DNA of 64,000 nucleotides from Hydrogenophilales bacterium (GCA_016195805.1 JACPYT010000002.1:248001-312000); one strand, 5' to 3'; positions 10,533 through 19,901 are shown, counted from the first letter of the stretch. The notes: generated by a model from the sequence alone, not told the origin. Numbers and translations: made by a program.

Positions 10533-10568
10533 AAATCTGGTTAGTACATTACATAGGGGGAGACTAAG

Positions 10569-11141
10569 GTGGAAAATTTCTCGAATCACAAACGAAGCGC
10601 CGTGCTCAAACTGGCCGCACTCGCCTTGCTGTCCGGCCTTTCAATTGTGAACACTGCTCAGGCCGACACGACCTACAACATGGGTACGCTCAGCACCACG
10701 CCTTACGTCAACGCGGCCACCGTCACGGCGGGGTCGGTGTTCACCCTGCCAAGCACTGGTACTACGCAATACAATTTCACCGATACCTACAATTTTTCAG
10801 TACCGAATTCACTGGTTGCAAGCACGGCGGTTACGGTTGACCTCAGTCTGGGGAACCTCAGCTTCGATATCTCGAACCTGAAACTGGACTTGTTTGCGGG
10901 TAGCACCTGGCTGGCCGGCGACATGGTCACCGGCTCGTCGGATGTCTCGGTCAGCGTCGCTTCGCCTGTGACGGCCGGGAGTTACTACTTCCTGGTGCGA
11001 GGTTTTGCGGATGGCATAGGTACGAACCAAGGCATTTACACCTTCACCGCCGCCGCCGTTCCGGAGGCTGATACCTACGCCATGATGCTGGCGGGGCTTG
11101 GGCTGATCGGATACACCGTCAGTCGTCGCAAACGCAGCTAG
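10569..11141 (+). CDS. PEP-CTERM sorting domain protein (FxDxF-like)
   Basis: This is a 190-residue secreted protein. A signal peptide ends around AQA-DTTYN (residues 25-33). The C-terminus carries a PEP-CTERM-type sorting signal, VPEADTYAMMLAGLGLIGYT, followed by a basic RRKRS tail; VPEAD replaces the common VPEP. In this system the exosortase EpsH/XrtA processes such proteins during exopolysaccharide production, but no exosortase gene lies in this window. The middle is a Ser/Thr/Val-rich beta domain resembling the FxDxF PEP-CTERM class. The start is GTG with purine-rich AGGGGG sequence upstream. A terminator follows directly, so the gene is monocistronic. Confidence 0.85.
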   Translation: MENFSNHKRSAVLKLAALALLSGLSIVNTAQADTTYNMGTLSTTPYVNAATVTAGSVFTLPSTGTTQYNFTDTYNFSVPNSLVASTAVTVDLSLGNLSFDISNLKLDLFAGSTWLAGDMVTGSSDVSVSVASPVTAGSYYFLVRGFADGIGTNQGIYTFTAAAVPEADTYAMMLAGLGLIGYTVSRRKRS

Positions 11142-11160
11142 AACTAGTTCGCCGGTCGAT

Positions 11161-11202
11161 CCGCCCGCCTCTCGCCTGCCGGCTTGGGGCGGGTTTTATT
11201 TT
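11161..11202 (+). terminator. Rho-independent terminator after the PEP-CTERM gene
   Basis: A GC-rich stem formed by CCGCCC (11161-11166) and GGGCGGG (11187-11193) is followed directly by TTTTATTTT. It sits 20 bp after the stop codon at 11141. Confidence 0.75.
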
Positions 11203-11284
11203 CAGCTTTCCTTGAACCGGTTTGAGTTCGGGAGATTGTATCGATCAGTCACGATAGAATTGAGGCAAAGAACTGGAATCTGGA

Positions 11285-11509
11285 ATGGACACCATCGAAT
11301 TCAAGCTGCGAGGCGAGCACGTCGCACTCTGCGACTTACTCAAACTCACCGGCATTGCCGATAGTGGTGGCCAGGGGAAACTCATGATCGCCAATGGTGA
11401 AGTGACCGTTGACGGCCGGCCCGAAAGTCGCAAGACGGCGAAAATACGAGCGAACCAGACGGTGCGTTGTCTGGGGAAGAGTGTTCGCGTTGTGGCGGTC
11501 GAGGCTTAA
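11285..11509 (+). CDS. S4-domain RNA-binding protein (YbcJ-like)
   Basis: This 74-residue protein consists of a single S4 RNA-binding fold, with the hallmark stretch LLKLTGIADSGGQGKLMIANGEVTVDGRPESRK. It resembles the small YbcJ/RlbA family, which is thought to bind structured RNA; the target is unknown. Its stop codon overlaps the stop of the convergent AF1514-type gene by three bases (TTAA), with no room for a terminator between them. Confidence 0.8.
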   Translation: MDTIEFKLRGEHVALCDLLKLTGIADSGGQGKLMIANGEVTVDGRPESRKTAKIRANQTVRCLGKSVRVVAVEA

Positions 11510-11775
11510 AGAAAACAGAAGGTATAGCGCCCGGAATCGAACACAACTGCCAGCCGTGCGCCACGGTTGAGCGCATAGTCCCATGAGCCCTTGGTGGCGC
11601 AACCTTCGTGGCATTCGCTCACGCCCGCCGGCGATTCGAGATCGCGTTCGCGGTCGTACCAGCTCAACAACATGGTGTCGTCACCCAGCTGCTGCTGCGC
11701 GATGGCCGTCGCCAGCTTTAGTGCGGCATTAAAGTCGAGGCCGAGTTCAGACGTATTGAGCCGCAGGGTTTTCAT
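11506..11775 (-). CDS. AF1514-type small conserved protein
   Basis: This is an 89-residue soluble protein with motifs [21 protein letters not shown] and [11 protein letters not shown] recognise it as probably belonging to the AF1514 (DUF5619) family of uncharacterised proteins; this is from memory and unverified. Two conserved cysteines occur in SECHEGC. Its ATG overlaps the mutS stop (ATGA), which implies translational coupling to mutS, and it converges on the S4-domain gene with a three-base overlap. Confidence 0.65.
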   Translation of the reverse strand: MKTLRLNTSELGLDFNAALKLATAIAQQQLGDDTMLLSWYDRERDLESPAGVSECHEGCATKGSWDYALNRGARLAVVFDSGRYTFCFL

Positions 11776-14333
11776 GGCGCGGTGTCAGTCAGCGCCTTGA
11801 GGGCGTAGAGCATGTCGAGCGCCGCCTTTGGCGTGAGGGTGTCGGGATCGAGTTCGCGCAGCTGGTCGAGCGCGGGGTGCGGCGGCGGGGTGTCGTTGGG
11901 GAGATGCGCGGCGAACAGGTCGCCCTGCGGGCCGGGTTGCAGCTGGGCATCCTCGAGTTCGCGCAGATGGCGGCGCGCCGCGTGAATCACCGGGCTCGGC
12001 ACGCCGGCCAGACGCGCGACCTGGATGCCGTAGCTTTGCGAGGCCGGGCCTTCTTCCACCGCATGCAGGAACACCAGATCGGCGCCGTGCTCCTTGGCAT
12101 CGAGGTGGACGTTGGCGAGCTGGCGGAATTCCTGTGCCAGCTGGGTCAGTTCGAAATAGTGCGTGGCGAACAGGGTGAATGCGCGGGTGGCGGTGACCAG
12201 ATGGCGCGCCACCGCCCAGGCGAGCGCCAGGCCGTCGAAGGTGGAGGTGCCGCGGCCGATTTCGTCCAGCAGAACCAGGCTGTTGGCGCTGGCGTTGTGC
12301 AGGATGTGCGCGGTCTCGGTCATTTCGACCATGAAGGTCGAACGCCCCCCGGCCAAGTCATCGGAGGCACCGATGCGGGTGAAAATCTGGTCGACGTCGC
12401 CGATCTTCGCCGAGCTGGCCGGCACCCACAGGCCGCAGCAGGCAAGCAGCGTGATCAGCGCGACCTGCCGCATGTAGGTCGACTTACCGCCCATGTTGGG
12501 ACCGGTGATCAGCAGCATCTGGCGGCTGCGGGTCAGGCTCACGTCGTTGGGGATGAAGTGGTCGACCTGTGCTTCGACCACGGGATGACGACCGCCGCGG
12601 ATGACGATTCCGGGCTCGCTGGTGTAGTCGGGAGCGCACAGCTTCAGCGTGCCGGCGCGCTCGGCCTGGCTCGCCAGCACGTCGATTTCGGCCAGTGCAG
12701 CGGCAATCGCCAGCAGATCCGGCACATGCGGTGTCAGCGATTCCAGCAGCGCCTCGAACAGCATTTTCTCGCGCGCCAGCGCGCGGTCCTGCGCCGACAG
12801 CGCCTTGTCCTCGAAGGCCTTGAGTTCCGGCGTGATGTAGCGCTCGGCATTCTTCAGCGTCTGGCGGCGGCGGTAATCGTCAGGAACGTTTTCCGACTGC
12901 GCGCGGCTGACCTCGATGTAGAAGCCGTGCACCTTGTTGTACTCGACCTTGAGCGTGCCGATACCCGAGCGTGCGCGTTCGCGGGTTTCCAGTTCCAGCA
13001 GGAAGGCCCCGGCATCGCGCGTCAGCGCGCGTAGTTCGTCGAGTTCGCCATCGTAGCCGTCGGCGATGACGCCGCCTTCGCGCAGCACGCTGGCAGGCTC
13101 GGGCTGGATGGCGCGGGCGAGCAGGGCTTGCAAGTCGGACCGTGCGGCGAGCGCGTCGCGCAGGGCGGCCAGGCGTGCGCGGTCGTCGGGCAGCGCTGCG
13201 GCGAGTTCGGGCAGCAGCGCCAGCGTGTCGCGCAGGCCGGACAGGTCGCGCGGACGCGCGTTCTTCAGCGCGATGCGGCCGCTGATCCGCTCCACGTCGG
13301 CGCAGCTTTTCAGCAGGCGGGTTAGGGTGGCGGCTGTATCGTCCAGTTCGGCCAGCAGGCCGATGGCATCGCGCCGCTGAGTCAGGGTTTCACGGTCGCG
13401 CAGCGGATGGTGCAGCCAGTGCCGGAGCAGGCGTGTCCCCATGCCGGTGGCGGTGGTGTCGAGTACCGACAGCAGCGTCGGTGCCGCTTCGCCGCGCAGC
13501 GTCTCGGTGAGTTCGAGATTGCGCCGGGTGGCGGCGTCGAGCTGCACGAAGTCGCTGTCGCGCTCCGCGCGAATCGACTGGATATGCGGCAGTGCGGTGC
13601 GCTGGGTGGTCTGGATGTAGTCGAGCAGGGTGCCCGCTGCAGCGAGCGCCCGCGGCAGGTCGGCGACGCCGAAGCCGGCGAGGTCGCGGCTGCCGAATTG
13701 CTGAGCCAATCGGGTCTGCGCGCCGCCGGTATCGAATTGCCAGGGTGCCAGCCGGCGTACCGCACACGTCGTGCCCTCAAGCGCGAAGTCGTCCGGTGCC
13801 AGGATTTCCGCTGGCCGTACCCGTGCCAGCAGGGCGGGCAGGGTGGTGGCGTTGATTTCGGTGATCTGGAAACGCCCGGCAGCGAGGTTCAGCCACGCGA
13901 CGCCGAGCGTTTCGGTGCCGGGGGCGACCGCCAGAATCAGCGTATCGCGGGTCGCGTCCAGCAGGCCCGAGTCGGTCAGTGTGCCGGGCGTGACGATGCG
14001 CGATACCTGCCGCTCGACCGGGCCCTTGCTGGTGGCGGGATCGCCCACCTGTTCGGCGATCACCACCGATTCGCCCAGCTTGAGCAGCCGTGCCAGGTAT
14101 TGCTCGGCGCTGTGATACGGCACCCCGGCCATCTTGATTGGCGCGCCGGCGGAGGCGCCGCGCGTGGTGAGCGTGATGTTCAGCAGCCGCGCGGCCTTTT
14201 CGGCGTCGTCGTAGAACAACTCGTAGAAATCGCCCATGCGGTAGAACAGCAGCATGTCGGGATGCTGTGCCTTGATGCCCAGGTACTGCTGCATCATCGG
14301 CGTGTGGGCAGTGGGCTCCTTGGCGATGGACAT
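11772..14333 (-). CDS. mutS: DNA mismatch repair ATPase MutS
   Basis: MutS recognises base mismatches and small loops and recruits MutL. The 853-residue protein has the full domain set. The N-terminal mismatch-reading motif is [12 protein letters not shown], the Walker A is [11 protein letters not shown] around residue 615-625, the Walker B region is [16 protein letters not shown], and the ABC-dimer motif is [11 protein letters not shown]. The C-terminus is the normal tetramerisation region. The start used is the track ATG; the gene begins 20 bp after suhB ends on the same strand. Confidence 0.97.
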   Translation of the reverse strand: MSIAKEPTAHTPMMQQYLGIKAQHPDMLLFYRMGDFYELFYDDAEKAARLLNITLTTRGASAGAPIKMAGVPYHSAEQYLARLLKLGESVVIAEQVGDPATSKGPVERQVSRIVTPGTLTDSGLLDATRDTLILAVAPGTETLGVAWLNLAAGRFQITEINATTLPALLARVRPAEILAPDDFALEGTTCAVRRLAPWQFDTGGAQTRLAQQFGSRDLAGFGVADLPRALAAAGTLLDYIQTTQRTALPHIQSIRAERDSDFVQLDAATRRNLELTETLRGEAAPTLLSVLDTTATGMGTRLLRHWLHHPLRDRETLTQRRDAIGLLAELDDTAATLTRLLKSCADVERISGRIALKNARPRDLSGLRDTLALLPELAAALPDDRARLAALRDALAARSDLQALLARAIQPEPASVLREGGVIADGYDGELDELRALTRDAGAFLLELETRERARSGIGTLKVEYNKVHGFYIEVSRAQSENVPDDYRRRQTLKNAERYITPELKAFEDKALSAQDRALAREKMLFEALLESLTPHVPDLLAIAAALAEIDVLASQAERAGTLKLCAPDYTSEPGIVIRGGRHPVVEAQVDHFIPNDVSLTRSRQMLLITGPNMGGKSTYMRQVALITLLACCGLWVPASSAKIGDVDQIFTRIGASDDLAGGRSTFMVEMTETAHILHNASANSLVLLDEIGRGTSTFDGLALAWAVARHLVTATRAFTLFATHYFELTQLAQEFRQLANVHLDAKEHGADLVFLHAVEEGPASQSYGIQVARLAGVPSPVIHAARRHLRELEDAQLQPGPQGDLFAAHLPNDTPPPHPALDQLRELDPDTLTPKAALDMLYALKALTDTAP

Positions 14334-14352
14334 GGGTGACTGCTGGTTTGGA

Positions 14353-15159
14353 TCAGACTTTCAGTTCGGGCGGCAGGTGGGGCGCGATGACCTGCAGCAT
14401 CTGCCCGAAGATCTTTGGCGTGGCGGCGACGATGTTGCCGGATTCGAGAAAGCCTTCGTCGCCCATGAAATTGCCCACCAGCGCGCCGGATTCCTGCGCG
14501 ATCAGGCTGCCGGCGGCGAGATCCCAGGGCTTCAGGTGCATCTCCCAGAAACCGTCGTAGCGGCCGCAGGCTACGTAGCACAGGTCGAGGGCGGCCGAGC
14601 CGGGGCGACGCAGGCCTGAGGTGGCGCGCATCATGTCGCGGAACATGTTGATGTAGGCCTCGGAAAAGCTGAAATCGCGGAAGGGGAATCCGGTACCGAT
14701 CAGGCATTCACTCAGCTTGGCGCGCTTGCTGGCGCGGATGCGGCGGTCGTTGAGCATGGCGCCGCGCCCGCGGCTGGCGGTGAAGAGTTCGTTGCGCGCA
14801 GGATCGAACACCACGGCCTGGGTGATCTGGCCCTTGTGCTTGAGCGCGATGGAAACGGAATATTGCTGCAGGCCATGCAGGAAATTGGTGGTGCCGTCGA
14901 GCGGATCGATGATCCACTGGTAGTCCTCGCCATTCTTGGCATCGGCCGTGCCGGACTCCTCTGCTAAAATCCCGTGATTTGGATAGGCGTCGAGCAGGGT
15001 TTCGATGATGGCGCGTTCGGCCATCTGGTCGACTTCGCTGACGTAATCGCGATCCTGCTTGCTCCGCACGGTGAGCTGGTCGAGGTCGAGCGAGGCGCGA
15101 TTGATGATCGCCCCCGCCTTGCGAGCGGCTTTCACCGCCGTATTGAGCATGGGATGCAT
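14353..15159 (-). CDS. suhB: Inositol-1-monophosphatase family protein SuhB
   Basis: This 268-residue member of the Mg2+-dependent inositol monophosphatase family has metal-binding motifs [19 protein letters not shown] and the C-terminal [17 protein letters not shown]. In Enterobacteria SuhB also acts as a Nus-factor-associated protein in rRNA antitermination, so the physiological role may go beyond inositol phosphate hydrolysis. It is divergent from trmJ with 58 bp between starts, an arrangement common in Proteobacteria. Confidence 0.93.
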   Translation of the reverse strand: MHPMLNTAVKAARKAGAIINRASLDLDQLTVRSKQDRDYVSEVDQMAERAIIETLLDAYPNHGILAEESGTADAKNGEDYQWIIDPLDGTTNFLHGLQQYSVSIALKHKGQITQAVVFDPARNELFTASRGRGAMLNDRRIRASKRAKLSECLIGTGFPFRDFSFSEAYINMFRDMMRATSGLRRPGSAALDLCYVACGRYDGFWEMHLKPWDLAAGSLIAQESGALVGNFMGDEGFLESGNIVAATPKIFGQMLQVIAPHLPPELKV

Positions 15160-15217
15160 GGTGTCTGGCTACAGATTCAAAGAACGAACCGCTATTTTAC
15201 TTGATGACGTTAACTTG

Positions 15218-15985
15218 ATGACGCCGGCCGACCCGAAACTTCTCGCCAACATTCGCATCGTGCTGACGCGCACCAGCCACCCCGGCAATATCGGGGCGGC
15301 GGCGCGGGCGATGAAGACGATGGGACTGTCGCAGCTTGTTCTCGTCGATCCCGCGGTGTTTCCCAACAGCCAGGCCGACGCCATGGCTTCGGGCGCGGCC
15401 GATCTGCTGGCGCAGGCACGGGTGTGCACGTCGCTGGCCGAGGCGCTGGCCGACACCACGCTGGCGCTGGGGGTGTCGGCGCGCCGGCGCGACATCGTGT
15501 CGGAAGTGCTGACGCCGCCTGAAGCATCGCTGCGGCTGCTGAGCGAAGCGCCGGTCGGCCCGGTGGCGCTGGTGTTCGGCAACGAAACCAGCGGGCTGTC
15601 GAACGAGGAGCTGAGCCTGTGTCAGGGATTGGTGACGATCGCCGCCAATCCGGACTACAGCTCGCTCAACCTGGCGGCTGCGGTGCAGGTGCTGGGCTAC
15701 GAAATCCGCCAGGCCTGGCTGGGCCATGCGAGCTGGCCGCAGCCGGAGATGGACGCGGCGACCGGAGACGAGGTGGAGAAGTTCTACGGCCACCTGGAAA
15801 CCGCGCTGGCCGAACTGGAATTCCTCAATCCTGGCTCGCCCGGCAAGCTGATGCTGAAATTGCGGCGGCTGTTCGCCCGCACCCGGCTGGCGAAGGAGGA
15901 GGTGAACATCCTGCGCGGGATTTTGACCGCAGCGCAGGAAGCGAAGCAGGCCGCCTCGCGCATGCTGAACCGCGACGCGGAATAG
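15218..15985 (+). CDS. trmJ: tRNA (cytidine/uridine-2'-O-)-methyltransferase TrmJ
   Basis: This SpoU-family (SPOUT) methyltransferase modifies the ribose at tRNA position 32. The three SPOUT motifs are visible: NIGAAARAMKTMG, LVFGNETSGLSNEEL and SSLNLAAAVQVLGYE. I placed the start at ATG 15218 (MTPADPKLLAN, 255 residues); the track start at 15059 would read back through the divergent suhB gene. The stop codon lies inside the IscR-like box preceding cysE. Confidence 0.92.
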   Translation: MTPADPKLLANIRIVLTRTSHPGNIGAAARAMKTMGLSQLVLVDPAVFPNSQADAMASGAADLLAQARVCTSLAEALADTTLALGVSARRRDIVSEVLTPPEASLRLLSEAPVGPVALVFGNETSGLSNEELSLCQGLVTIAANPDYSSLNLAAAVQVLGYEIRQAWLGHASWPQPEMDAATGDEVEKFYGHLETALAELEFLNPGSPGKLMLKLRRLFARTRLAKEEVNILRGILTAAQEAKQAASRMLNRDAE

Positions 15986-16006
15986 TTGACTAAATTACTG
16001 GGAAAT
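15982..16006 (+). promoter_or_regulatory. IscR-like box upstream of cysE
   Basis: The sequence beginning ATAGTTGACTAAATTACT matches the left half of the type 1 IscR site consensus (ATASYYGACTRWWWYAGTCRRSTAT, from memory), with mismatches in the right half. It repeats, nearly identically, the two boxes in front of iscR. It overlaps the trmJ stop codon and ends 14 bp before the cysE ATG. Confidence 0.6.
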
Positions 16007-16020
16007 AGCATTCTCGATCC

Positions 16021-16779
16021 ATGAGCCTTTTCAGCCAACTCAAGGAAGACATCGCCGTCGTGTTCGACCGTGACCCGGCCGCACGCTCGACCTTCGAGGT
16101 CGTCACCACCTACCCGGGCTTCCACGCCATGGTCATCCACCGCCTCGCGCACAAGCTGTGGCGCATGGAATGGAAGTGGCTGGCGCGCTTCACCTCGCAC
16201 ATTGGTCGCTGGCTCACCGGCATCGAGATTCACCCCGGCGCCACCATCGGCCGCCGCGTGTTCATCGACCACGGCATGGGCGTGGTCGTGGGCGAGACTG
16301 CGGAAATCGGCGACGACTGTACGTTGTATCACGGCGTCACGCTGGGCGGCACCTCGTGGAACAAGGGCAAGCGCCATCCCACTCTGATGCCTGGCGTGGT
16401 GGTGGGGGCGGGCGCCAAGATCCTCGGCCCGATCACCATCGGCGCCAATGCGCGGGTCGGCTCCAATGCCGTGGTCGTGAAGGACGTGCCGGACAACGCA
16501 ACGGCGGTGGGCATTCCCGCGCGCATTCTGGACAGCGCGGCAGAAAAGCAGCGCAATCAGCAGGCCGAAAAACTGGGCTTCTCGGCCTATGCGATTTCGT
16601 CCGACATGAATGATCCGGTGGTGAAGGCGATCCACGGGCTGATCGACCACTCGGCCCACATCGATCACCGGCTGGATCTGATCCTGGCGCAGTTGCAGAA
16701 ACTGGGTGCCGAGATGCCGGCCGGGCAGGACAAGCCGGACGATTTCGACCCGAACTATCTGAACAAAATAGTTGACTAA
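16021..16779 (+). CDS. cysE: Serine O-acetyltransferase
   Basis: This enzyme makes O-acetylserine, the carbon skeleton for cysteine, and so supplies the sulfur source used by IscS. The 252-residue protein shows the left-handed beta-helix hexapeptide repeats ([28 protein letters not shown]) and the acetyl-CoA-site region [11 protein letters not shown]. It is shorter at the N-terminus than the E. coli enzyme and resembles the EpsC/CysE form often found before iscR in Betaproteobacteria. IscR-like boxes lie at both ends of the gene, so Fe-S status may control it. Confidence 0.93.
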   Translation: MSLFSQLKEDIAVVFDRDPAARSTFEVVTTYPGFHAMVIHRLAHKLWRMEWKWLARFTSHIGRWLTGIEIHPGATIGRRVFIDHGMGVVVGETAEIGDDCTLYHGVTLGGTSWNKGKRHPTLMPGVVVGAGAKILGPITIGANARVGSNAVVVKDVPDNATAVGIPARILDSAAEKQRNQQAEKLGFSAYAISSDMNDPVVKAIHGLIDHSAHIDHRLDLILAQLQKLGAEMPAGQDKPDDFDPNYLNKIVD

Positions 16780-16792
16780 ATTGCTAAGGTAA
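16768..16792 (+). promoter_or_regulatory. IscR-like box 1 upstream of iscR
   Basis: The sequence starts ATAGTTGACTAAATTGCT, sharing 15 consecutive bases (ATAGTTGACTAAATT) with the box before cysE. It overlaps the last codons and stop of cysE and lies 28 bp upstream of the second iscR box. Confidence 0.6.
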
Positions 16793-16795
16793 GCA

Positions 16796-16828
16796 ATAGT
16801 TGACTGAAATGCTCGGGAATTTTATAGT
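16796..16828 (+). promoter_or_regulatory. iscR promoter with IscR-like box 2
   Basis: A -35 element TTGACT (16800-16805) is separated by 17 bp from a -10 element TATAGT (16823-16828). The box beginning ATAGTTGACTGAAATGCT (16796-16820) covers the -35 and spacer, the expected position for autorepression by [2Fe-2S]-IscR. An AGGAG Shine-Dalgarno follows just before the ATG at 16856. Confidence 0.8.
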
Positions 16829-16855
16829 TCGGGCGAAATTTCAGGAGAATGAGTC

Positions 16856-17317
16856 ATGAGATTGACCACAAAGGGTCGCTTCGCAGTCACCGCCATGCTG
16901 GATCTGGCCCTGCGCGGCGGCAAGAATCCGGTGACGCTGGCCGGCATCAGCGAACGCCAGGACATTTCCCTGTCGTATCTGGAGCAGTTGTTCAGCCGCC
17001 TGCGCCGCCATGAACTGGTCGAAAGCGTACGCGGCCCGGGCGGCGGCTATTACCTTGCACGCGCGCTCGACGAGGTCAGCGTGGCCGACATCATCCGCGC
17101 GGTGGACGAACCCATCGACGCCACCCAGTGCGGCGGCAAGGAAAACTGCCATGACGAGCACCGTTGCCTGACGCATGACTTGTGGATGGGCCTCAACGCC
17201 CATATTTACGATTATCTGGACAACGTGACGCTGGCCTCGCTGGTGGCCAAGCAGGACGAGTGCAAGGAAAAGGTACTGCAGGACCGCCGCGCGTCGAAGG
17301 TTTCGCTGGTGGCTTGA
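16856..17317 (+). CDS. iscR: Fe-S cluster assembly transcriptional regulator IscR
   Basis: This Rrf2-family winged-helix regulator binds a [2Fe-2S] cluster and represses the isc operon when clusters are plentiful. The 153-residue product has Cys92, Cys98, Cys104 and His107 in [17 protein letters not shown], the same numbering as the E. coli cluster ligands. Its promoter carries IscR-like boxes, implying autoregulation. iscS begins 23 bp downstream. Confidence 0.96.
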   Translation: MRLTTKGRFAVTAMLDLALRGGKNPVTLAGISERQDISLSYLEQLFSRLRRHELVESVRGPGGGYYLARALDEVSVADIIRAVDEPIDATQCGGKENCHDEHRCLTHDLWMGLNAHIYDYLDNVTLASLVAKQDECKEKVLQDRRASKVSLVA

Positions 17318-17340
17318 ACGATTCAAAAGGGCAATAAACA

Positions 17341-18549
17341 ATGAAGACTCTGTATTTCGATTACTCCGCTACCACCCCGGTCGATCCCCGCGTGGCGGCC
17401 AAGATGATCCCCTACCTGACCGAGCATTTCGGCAACCCGGCATCGCGTTCGCATCCCTATGGCTGGGAAGCCGAAGCAGCGGTGGAAGAGGCGCGCGGCC
17501 ACATTGCCGCGCTGGTTGGGGCTGATCCCAAGGAAATCGTCTTCACCTCCGGCGCCACCGAATCGAACAACCTCGCCATCAAGGGTGCGGGGCATTTCTA
17601 TTCCGCTACCAAGGGCAAGCACATCATTACCGTGCGCACCGAGCACAAGGCCGTACTCGACACGGTGCGTGAAATGGAGCGCCAGGGTTTCGAGGCCACC
17701 TACCTGAGCGTCAAGGAAAACGGCCTGCTCGACCTCGACGAATTCCGCGCCGCGATCCGCCCCGACACCGTGCTGGCCTCGGTGATGGCGGTCAACAATG
17801 AGATCGGCGTGATCCAGGACCTCGACGCGCTCGGCAGGATCTGCCGCGAAAAGGGCGTGATCTTCCACGTCGACGCCGCGCAGGCCACCGGCAAGATGCC
17901 GATCGACCTGACCAGGCTGCCGGTTGACCTGATGTCGTTCTCGGCCCACAAGACCTATGGCCCCAAGGGCATCGGCGCGCTGTACGTGCGCCGCAAGCCG
18001 CGCATCCGCCTGGAAGCGCAGATGCACGGCGGTGGCCACGAGCGCGGCATGCGTTCGGGCACGCTGGCCACCCACCAGATCGTCGGCATGGGCGAAGCCT
18101 TCCGCATCGCCCGCGAAGAAATGGCGACCGAGAACGAGCGCATCCGCATGCTGCGCGACCGCCTGTATGCGGGTCTGAAGGATATTGAGGAAGTGCACCT
18201 GAACGGCGACATGGACCAGCGCGTGCCGCACAACCTCAACGTCAGCTTCAACTTCGTCGAAGGCGAATCGCTGATCATGGCGATCAAGGATCTGGCGGTA
18301 TCCAGCGGCTCCGCCTGCACCTCGGCCAGTTTGGAGCCGTCCTACGTGCTACGCGCGCTGGGCCGCAGCGACGAACTGGCGCACAGCTCGATTCGCTTCT
18401 CGATCGGCCGCTTCACCACCGAGGAGGAAGTCGATTACGCCATCAAGCTGCTGCACGAGAAGATCGGCAAGCTGCGCGAACTCTCCCCGCTCTGGGAAAT
18501 GTTCAAGGAAGGCATCGACCTGAATACCGTGCAGTGGGCTGCACATTGA
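17341..18549 (+). CDS. iscS: Cysteine desulfurase IscS
   Basis: This PLP enzyme converts cysteine to alanine and a protein persulfide that supplies sulfur for cluster assembly. The PLP lysine lies in [12 protein letters not shown] and the catalytic cysteine loop in [20 protein letters not shown]. At 402 residues it matches the housekeeping IscS class rather than SufS. It is followed 22 bp downstream by iscU. Confidence 0.97.
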   Translation: MKTLYFDYSATTPVDPRVAAKMIPYLTEHFGNPASRSHPYGWEAEAAVEEARGHIAALVGADPKEIVFTSGATESNNLAIKGAGHFYSATKGKHIITVRTEHKAVLDTVREMERQGFEATYLSVKENGLLDLDEFRAAIRPDTVLASVMAVNNEIGVIQDLDALGRICREKGVIFHVDAAQATGKMPIDLTRLPVDLMSFSAHKTYGPKGIGALYVRRKPRIRLEAQMHGGGHERGMRSGTLATHQIVGMGEAFRIAREEMATENERIRMLRDRLYAGLKDIEEVHLNGDMDQRVPHNLNVSFNFVEGESLIMAIKDLAVSSGSACTSASLEPSYVLRALGRSDELAHSSIRFSIGRFTTEEEVDYAIKLLHEKIGKLRELSPLWEMFKEGIDLNTVQWAAH

Positions 18550-18571
18550 TTTTGAAGTAAGGAGAACGAAT

Positions 18572-18958
18572 ATGTCCTACAGCGATAAAGTACTCGACCA
18601 TTACGAAAACCCCCGCAACGTCGGATCCTTCGCCAAGGAAGACGAAGGCGTCGGCACCGGCATGGTCGGCGCGCCCGCCTGCGGCGACGTGATGAAGCTG
18701 CAGATCAAAGTCGGCGCCGACGGCCGCATCGAAGACGCCAAGTTCAAGACCTACGGCTGTGGCTCGGCGATCGCATCGAGCTCGCTGGTGACCGAATGGG
18801 TCAAGGGCAAGACGCTCGACCAGGCGATGGAAATCAAGAACACCGCGATTGCCGAAGAACTCGCGCTGCCGCCGGTGAAGATCCACTGCTCGATCCTCGC
18901 CGAAGACGCGATCAAGGCCGCGGTGGCCGACTACAAGCAGAAAAAAGGTCTGGAGTAA
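18572..18958 (+). CDS. iscU: Fe-S cluster scaffold IscU
   Basis: This is the scaffold on which [2Fe-2S] clusters are built from IscS sulfur. The 128-residue protein contains the three ligand cysteines in PACGD, YGCGSAIASSS and KIHCSILAE; the usual LPPVK binding site for HscA is present as LPPVKIHC. A strong AAGGAGA ribosome-binding site precedes the ATG. Confidence 0.97.
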   Translation: MSYSDKVLDHYENPRNVGSFAKEDEGVGTGMVGAPACGDVMKLQIKVGADGRIEDAKFKTYGCGSAIASSSLVTEWVKGKTLDQAMEIKNTAIAEELALPPVKIHCSILAEDAIKAAVADYKQKKGLE

Positions 18959-18961
18959 GCC

Positions 18962-19285
18962 ATGGCGGTGACCCTGTCCGAGCGTGCAGCGCAACATGTC
19001 ACGAACTACCTCGCCAAACGCGGCAAGGGTGTCGGCATCCGTCTCGGCGTGCGCACCACCGGCTGCTCCGGCATGGCGTACAAGCTGGAGTTCGCCGATG
19101 AGGTGCCGGAAGGCGACGAGGTGTTCAGCAGCCATGGCGTCACCGTGTTCGTCGATCCCAAGAGCCTGGCCTACATTGACGGCACCGAGCTCGACTACGC
19201 CCGTGAGGGCCTCAACGAAGGCTTCAAGTTCAACAATCCGAATGTGAAGAACGAGTGCGGCTGCGGCGAGTCGTTTAACGTCTGA
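18962..19285 (+). CDS. iscA: A-type Fe-S carrier IscA
   Basis: IscA is an A-type carrier that delivers clusters to apoproteins, especially [4Fe-4S] maturation. The 107-residue product has the three conserved cysteines in [15 protein letters not shown] and NECGCGESF. It lies 3 bp after iscU. A heptamer-repeat inverted structure fills the 85-bp gap to hscB. Confidence 0.96.
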   Translation: MAVTLSERAAQHVTNYLAKRGKGVGIRLGVRTTGCSGMAYKLEFADEVPEGDEVFSSHGVTVFVDPKSLAYIDGTELDYAREGLNEGFKFNNPNVKNECGCGESFNV

Positions 19286-19292
19286 TCATTTG

Positions 19293-19369
19293 GTGAAGGG
19301 TAAAGGGTGAGGGGTGAGGTGGAACGTCTTGCCCTGCGCCTCGCCCCTTACGCCTAACGCCTCACCCGC
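19293..19369. repeat. Inverted arrays of a heptamer repeat between iscA and hscB
   Basis: The left arm (19293-19320) is four tandem 7-mers: GTGAAGG, GTAAAGG, GTGAGGG, GTGAGGT. The right arm (about 19338-19367) carries the complementary-type heptamers GCGCCTC, GCCCCTT, ACGCCTA, ACGCCTC. GGGTGAGG and CCTCACCC pair perfectly, so the transcript can fold into a long imperfect hairpin inside the isc operon. Confidence 0.65.
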
Positions 19370-19370
19370 C

Positions 19371-19898
19371 ATGGATTTCACCCAAACCCATTTCGAACTG
19401 TTTGGTCTGCCGGCGACGTATGCGCTGGATCGGGCGAAACTCGACGCAGCCTACCGCGAGTTGCAGAATACGGTCCACCCGGACCGCTTCGCGGCGCAAC
19501 CGGAAGCCGAGCAGCGGGTGGCCATGCAGTGGGCGACGCAGGTGAACGAGGCGTATCAGACGCTTAAACATCCGGTGAACCGCGGGGTCTACTTGCTGAA
19601 ACTGCAGGGGATCGATGCGCTCGACGCCAGCAACACCAAAATGGCGCCAGCCTTCCTGATGCAACAGATGGAATGGCGCGAGGCGATCGACGAGGTGCGC
19701 GCCGGCGGAAGCGTGGGCGCGCTGGATGCCCTATCCGACGACTTGCGTGCGGCACATCGCCGTATCGAGGCGCAACTGGCCGCCCTGATCGACACCGCAC
19801 ACGATTTTCCAGCTGCCTCCGAAGCCGTGCGCCAGCTGCGTTTCATGGACAAACTCATCGCCGAAGTCGGCGACGTGTACGAAGAACTCGAAAGTTAA
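19371..19898 (+). CDS. hscB: J-domain co-chaperone HscB
   Basis: HscB binds IscU and stimulates the ATPase of HscA during cluster transfer. The N-terminal J domain contains the HPDRF motif, and the C-terminal three-helix IscU-binding domain follows. I used the ATG at 19371 (MDFTQTHFELFGL, 175 residues), the usual family start; the track start at 19314 lies within the heptamer-repeat region. hscA begins 3 bp later. Confidence 0.95.
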   Translation: MDFTQTHFELFGLPATYALDRAKLDAAYRELQNTVHPDRFAAQPEAEQRVAMQWATQVNEAYQTLKHPVNRGVYLLKLQGIDALDASNTKMAPAFLMQQMEWREAIDEVRAGGSVGALDALSDDLRAAHRRIEAQLAALIDTAHDFPAASEAVRQLRFMDKLIAEVGDVYEELES

Positions 19899-19901
19899 GA
19901 C

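Larger units (their letters stand above)
10103..10568 (+). other. 466-bp intergenic region before the PEP-CTERM gene
   Basis: No convincing gene is seen here. The DNA is clearly AT-richer than its surroundings. It holds a sigma-54 promoter candidate (10339-10355), a short hairpin (10425-10441) and a perfect 14-bp palindrome (10519-10532), all listed separately and all oriented towards the gene at 10569. Confidence 0.7.
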
